Positions 31,119 to 35,740 of a DNA stretch of 35,740 bases are shown one piece after another; position 1 is the stretch's first letter, and each line of letters opens with the position of its first letter. The DNA is from Chara braunii (Eukaryota; Streptophyta; Charophyceae; Charales; Characeae): NCBI GenBank assembly GCA_003427395.1, contig BFEA01000342.1, positions 61,382-97,121 on the forward strand, written 5' to 3'. The position numbers and the translations under genes are program-made. A model generated the notes under the pieces. The model searched no databases. It worked only from the letters and a program-made list of their open reading frames with translations, and was not told the DNA's origin.

Positions 31119-31680
31119 TGCCTGAGTGGAGGTAGGTCGGCCAAGGGCGTTTGCTCGATCGTTGTAACATAATATGGGGTACGCGCGGTAAGACACCTAA
31201 GACTGACCCGTTAGATATTCAAGTCGAACTTTGAGACGGTCGTCTATTCCCGCTTCTGTTCCAAAGATACATTCTCCTTCTGACCACTATGTTCAAAGTA
31301 TCAAAACAAAACCTTGTCACTACCAAAGGATATTCTACTCTACTCAACGTATGACTGATCATCAGATATCATAGGAGTTATATAAGACTAATTATGAATA
31401 TCGAGGTATTACCACCGGAAACTCTTCCCACTTTCACAAGTGTTGAGTGTCCATAACTCTGCAACAGATCAAGTCCAGTTCAATCCCAAACTCACGAACA
31501 AAACAGACATGCACAACATAATGCAAAGACAGTTCACATGCCATGCACTAACGGCGTCAATCATCAACCATTGACATTGTCCCTCACTCCTCAGACCATG
31601 CATGACAACTCTATCTTTCCTTAGATGCAAGCCCAACCCCCTCACACTTATTCAAAGGACCATTGAGAGTGACCAGGACC

Positions 31681-31755
31681 NTTCAGGCAATGACCACAGG
31701 TGACAGTTTNNCTGACCACATGGTTTGATTTTGGATGTAGGTATCAAGCCAANGN
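31681..31755. other. Ambiguous bases in assembly
   Basis: N at 31681, 31710, 31711, 31753 and 31755, within the LTR part matching 5940-6060 of the left copy. These are isolated unresolved bases, not a scaffold gap, and suggest collapsed repeat copies. Confidence 0.9.
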
Positions 31756-32282
31756 GAAAAAGTTGAATCGGCAACGACCGACCTGTTATCGAGTGATAAC
31801 AGAAAATTGAGTCCTTTATGTAGGACTTCTCCTTTAATTGCAGTAAACCAAAGCAAAGACCTCCACACACGCAGGTCAACAATGATTCAACATCCCCATT
31901 TGATTCCCGCATAAGGGTCCAACCCTTAGTTCTGGTTTGTGAGTTTTGGGATCAACATCCCAAAGTCTAACCCCTAACTTCTATCTACCCTGAGTCGTCT
32001 GTCACTCCTCCTCCTTTTATTTCAAGGAGTTTCTTTGCCTATGTCTCAAGTTGCCCCAGCGAAACTCATATTTCCCCTTACTCTCAATACTTGCAGTTTC
32101 TCATTGCAGATAAACACACCCTTTTGTGCTTACTCGGTAATCTAACTGAGATCTATTCATGTCGTTCGATGGTTTCTCCCTTAGGAGTCTATTAATGAAC
32201 TGAGGCTACGCGAAACTTCTTCTTGTCTGATCCGTTTCCCTGGGTTATTCGCTTTCCTTCACGTTTCTTTTATGGAACTTTT

Positions 32283-34018
32283 GGAGTCGCTCCCGATGGA
32301 GCACTCATTTTCCTTTTTCTTTTTCTTGTACTGACATACGCAAGTAATGGGCTGATTCACCCGGGAATCTTCCACTACTTGATCAATTCCAAGTAATCTG
32401 TTAGTCAGAAGAGTAGTCGAGTCGCCCCAACGGGAGCACTCTTTAAAATTCATGCAGTTCTCACGCAATCAAGCAGTTCATCCAATCTAGTCCAAGTGAC
32501 AGGATAACTCACCCGGGAGTATCCTTTTATTAGTTAAGCAGATTGTTAGGAGACCTATGTTGAATCCTTTCATCACGTGGCCCAATACTCAGAGAACATT
32601 CTAGATCCAGGTCTCAATACAGACTTAAAGCTAGTAATAGGCGGTCTTCATGGAAGCCTCCTATTATTCCTTCATCAAAGCTCAGTCTCTCCCTTAAAAG
32701 TGTAATACGATCACCCTACGGGAGCCACCCTACTACTATCTCAAAGTTAGACGAGCTAGGATTATGTCAGCGGATTCAGGCAAACACTAGATCCTCCCTT
32801 TGCTGGAGTATCTTGTTAGACCCGTTAAGATTGAGTTAAGCAAGCATTAGGATGACCCCACGGAAGCCTCATATGTCCTGCTTCAATGTTAATCAGGTGG
32901 ATCGTTAGTACTTATTTATATCGTTCATTAGTTATACCTGAACAAGTCGTAAGGTTACTCACCCGGGAGTATCCCTTTACTTGTTCAAACATAATCGCCT
33001 TACTTCTTCCTTCCGTTAGTTAACCTCTAAATCAAACAAGTGTTAGGATAACCCACCCGGGAGTTATCCTACCACCATTTCGATGCATAGGAGATCAAAA
33101 ACAACTCTTAATTGAGTTGCCCAAACAGTTCACCTATCTGACCTATGCGTTGTAAGTGAGCAAAATGCATGTCGACTCCCACGGGAAGTAGGACAGATCG
33201 ACCCAGACTTAGGAGTTCGTACACTCACCCGGGAGTACTCGAATCCCTCCCTTCTCTGGATCGAAAGGTGATAGGAGAGCCTCACGGAAGCCTCCTGCTA
33301 CTTTTTGTCTTTGTTAGCCTTTTGAAGATGCGTACGCTGTGAGAGTACTGGGTTGATTGACGTTTGTTAAGTTGAAGAAGTGTACCCCTCGGGAGTATCG
33401 GATCAATCGGCTATTGTTACGTTTGAAGAAATGTACCCCACGGGAGTACCTGATCAATTGTTATTGTCAAGTTGAAGAAGCATACCCCACGGGAGTACCG
33501 GATCAATGGTTGTTGTCAAGTTGAAGAAGCGTACCCCACGGGAGTACCGGATCAATGGTTGTTGTCAAGTTGAAGAAGCGTACCCCACGGGAGTACCGGA
33601 TCAACTTTCCTTTTGTCAGATGATTTGAAGAGGTGTACCCCACGGGAGTACCGGATCAAATCGATTTTTGTTAGACTAAGGGAGTGTACTTCACGGAAAT
33701 ACCGGATCAAATTGACTTTCGTTAAACTGAAGGAGTGTACTTCACGGAAGTACCGGATCAAATTGACTTTCGTTAAACTGAAGGAGTGTACGTCACGGAA
33801 GTATCGGATTACTTCCTAGACCTAGCTTGTAATGTAATGAGAGGACTGCACGGCAGCCTCTCGTCACCAATGCCGCAATCAAACAGACATTTCATCAATT
33901 TGCTACCTTAGTCAGACGAATGGCAGGGTAACTTCGCAAGGCGAGCACCCCATCATCCAGTTTAGTAGACTCATACAAGCGATGTGACGATCCTAAGAGA
34001 GTCTCCATCACACCGCTT
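32283..34018. repeat. Hairpin array in right LTR
   Basis: Mirror of the left array, with about 10 tandem units of 50-51 bp (33335-33815) and spaced hairpins. Examples are GGAGT...ACTC (32283-32306), AATAGG/CCTATT (32636-32665) and a long stem AAGCGATGTGACG with CATCACACCGCTT (33977-34018). Most tandem units here have the stem form GTACTCC/GGGGTAC when read on the minus strand. A few keep the left-array form GTACTTC/GAAGTAC. Confidence 0.85.
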
Positions 34019-34768
34019 TGTCTTTCAAACCCAGGCAGACTAGGTAACTTTTCAGTTTTTTCCTAGGTTCCTTTATTATATCAAGCAAGATTCTTACTTT
34101 AATCATACGTTTTTTTCAGCTTTTCCTGAAAGTTTAATTCCTGAACAAAGCATGAAACAGTATAGCATACATCCATACAAGCAGCCTGATAGAGAGTTGT
34201 AGCCTGTAAGGGATACGGGAAAAGAGTAGATGATGCGTACCTTATGGTTCCTTGCCTCCAGAGCTCCTCCTGAACTCCGGCAGAGCTCCCGCAATCGCCC
34301 TGTTGTCTGTTTGTTTGAGTATCCTTTTTCATAGAGTAGACTTCCCAAAAGATATTATATCTTTTTAGATAAGTGTGAAAGCAAAAGGAAGTAAGGGGAT
34401 TAGTTTACAAGAGAATGGGGAAGGATGGAGGAGGCAGGCACCATCACACGGTGACGATGTCTCTCTCCTCTCCAATGCCCCATACTTCTCAAATCTAATA
34501 TTCCCTACTTCTTTTGATATCAATCAGCCAATCAAGGACCCACAAGATGATGCTTAAGAATTAAATGATCATAATAATAACTTTGGGAAAATACAAAGAA
34601 GAGAGAATCGAAGAGACCAGGTCAAAGGAGAGAGGAGGGAAATGGAGGAGGTAGGTACCACCACACGGCGACGGTGTCCTTTTCCTTTTCAGCATCCTGC
34701 TCTCGCTTCTTTCCTGACTCATGATGCTCAAATTTCAAGAATAATCATAAATACTTAATAGTCAATAC

Positions 34769-34809
34769 ATAATAATAATAATAATAGTAAATTAATAATA
34801 ATAATAAAC

Positions 34810-34872
<63 letters not shown>

Positions 34873-34873
34873 T
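34769..34873. repeat. AAT microsatellite inside right LTR
   Basis: About 100 bp of nearly pure AAT/TAA repeats. The left LTR has a short ATT-rich stretch at the equivalent place (about 2612-2665), so the tract has expanded in this copy. Confidence 0.85.
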
Positions 34874-35566
34874 GTACGGGACATGATTGTGAATGACAAA
34901 TAAGTTGTCAAACCAGCGGATGTCTGAGCTAACCACGCATGAGCATAGAGTACAAATGCATTGGGTAACCATCAAAGTAGAGCAATACAATAGTAGTGAG
35001 CCAATGTCCAAGCCCGTAGGCCACACTAACGCAGTATCCAAAGTCGCTCTTTCTGTCCGGTGCACAACGCCCAGCCTAGTATACCATACTATCCTACTGC
35101 TACAACTTGTTCACACAACGGGATCACTTTGGTTCACATGTCAGTCCATACCATCGGCAACCTTTCTCGCATGTACTAGGTACGTATCTAGTCACCCTCA
35201 ATCAGACCACGATTATCCCACACAACACCTTACTCCTTAAGATCACCCGATCATCCGCTGCACCTCCTGGCGCCCAGCAGCTCGGCTATGTCTGCCCACG
35301 CCCCACTGCCCTGTATTGCATGTAGGTGCCCAGGCACAACTTTCCGGGCGTGGGCCAGCTGTACGGCGCAGCTTAGCAATGTCTGTGCGTTCACTCAACC
35401 AACTGATGCGCTGCAGGACCCTGAATACCCACATACGGAAACGTTGAATTGGGCCTGAGACGAATATTCATGCCCGTATTCACTTAGGGTGACCATTTCG
35501 ATTGCTGGGGCCATAGCCTAGAACAATGTGAGGTCTGATAGAGCCACTTGAGGGCTCGATCCTCAC

Positions 35567-35606
<40 letters not shown>

Positions 35607-35607
35607 T

Positions 35608-35642
<35 letters not shown>

Positions 35643-35683
35643 TAATAATAATATCAATAATAATAATAATAACAACAATAGTA
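35567..35683. repeat. AAT microsatellite at outer edge of right LTR
   Basis: About 115 bp of AAT/TAA repeats with a few interruptions, followed by AACAACAATAGTAATCAGGG, which matches the outer edge of the left copy in reverse (CCCTATTACTATTGTTGTTG at 1894-1913). Confidence 0.85.
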
Positions 35684-35697
35684 ATCAGGGTTGTCGA

Positions 35698-35740
35698 CCC
35701 CCGGCCCCGGGACCCCGCCGGGGTTCCGGGGTTCCGGGGG
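35698..35740. repeat. GC-only hairpin at window end
   Basis: A CCCCCGG...CCCC arm, a GCC turn and a GGGG...CCGGGGG arm form a strong, nearly pure G/C hairpin. It lies just outside the LTR and runs off the window, so its full extent is unknown. Confidence 0.6.

Larger units (their letters stand above)
30873..35690 (-). mobile_element. Giant LTR-like unit, right copy, inverted
   Basis: Reverse-complement copy of 1894-6822, starting TGTCGCG at 30873 (the complement of the left copy's CGCGACA end) and ending at ...GATCCTCA (35566) or, with the microsatellite, about 35690. It keeps the TATA box (31112-31118), splice donor (31034-31043), 8-bp hairpin (31783-31802), hairpin array (32283-34018) and duplicated block (34380-34740). 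No primer-binding site lies beside its inner end, and no matching 5-bp target duplication is seen. It is therefore a solo or truncated LTR, or one arm of an inversion. Divergence from the left copy is substantial, so the duplication is not recent. Confidence 0.75.

Noticed and set aside
33613-33819. Open frame with repeated peptide (KECTSRKYRIK-type, 17-residue period) in the right hairpin array, and a similar minus-strand frame at 4096-4344
   Set aside because: The period is simply the 51-bp DNA repeat. Most units are 50 bp and break the frame, and the sequence is explained by the hairpin array.
34745-35065. ORF with long Tyr run on the minus strand
   Set aside because: It is a direct translation of the AAT microsatellite.
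1894-35690. Giant DNA transposon (Maverick/Polinton-like or foldback) with ~4.8-kb terminal inverted repeats
   Set aside because: No DNA polymerase B, packaging ATPase or transposase is seen. The repeat units end at a tRNA-Asp primer site and carry LTR promoter signals, and the only integrase belongs to Ty3 pol.

Overview
The window is eukaryotic repeat DNA with no intact host gene that I can support. Two primer-binding sites match the 3' end of plant-type tRNA-Asp (about 6825 and 29393) and a third, on the minus strand, matches plant initiator tRNA-Met (286-297). Together with splice-type signals and AAT/TTA microsatellites this suggests the green-plant/streptophyte lineage. Species cannot be fixed from the sequence. 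Scattered N bases and a Tn5/Nextera junction adapter at 1541-1578 show a short-read draft assembly.

Layout. 1-1893 is flanking repeat DNA: a tRNA-like 3' end, a minus-strand Met-type primer site, strong hairpins, and a 189-bp exact duplication around the adapter, which is an artefact. 1894-6822 is a very long LTR-like unit (~4.9 kb) reading right, with a TATA box, a perfect splice donor and a ...CA end, followed directly by a tRNA-Asp primer-binding site. 6825-19130 is the internal region of a large decayed Ty3/gypsy element: leader, proline-rich ORF remnant, two tandem paralogous ORFs of unknown function (A1, A2), gag with zinc knuckle, aspartic protease, reverse transcriptase, RNase H, integrase (D,D-35-E), then a second gag-like ORF with its own zinc knuckle after integrase. 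19131-28200 is mostly non-coding, with hairpins, tRNA-like boxes and one possible small ORF. 28220-30913 carries a second family of four related ORFs (B1-B4) around another exact tRNA-Asp primer site. 30873-35690 is a second copy of the long LTR in the opposite orientation, so the two LTR copies enclose ~24 kb as a giant inverted repeat.

How it may work. In the LTR leader there is a perfect AG|GTAAGT donor, present in both LTR copies. Six ORFs (A1, A2, gag, gag2, B1, B2) each have an AG at the end of a more or less pyrimidine-rich stretch 20-26 nt before an ATG. This suggests a giant retroelement that makes separate mRNAs by splicing one leader to several acceptors. B2/B3 and B3/B4 overlap by 11 and 4 nt (ATGA), suggesting stop-start coupling. 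The LTR U3 is packed with short inverted repeats. In a ~50-bp tandem array the stems have changed in a compensatory way, which points to selection or copying constraint on the hairpin shape.

Most reading frames are broken by in-frame stops and frameshifts, so this copy is almost certainly inactive. The A and B ORF families, the hairpin array and the second gag are the parts most worth follow-up.
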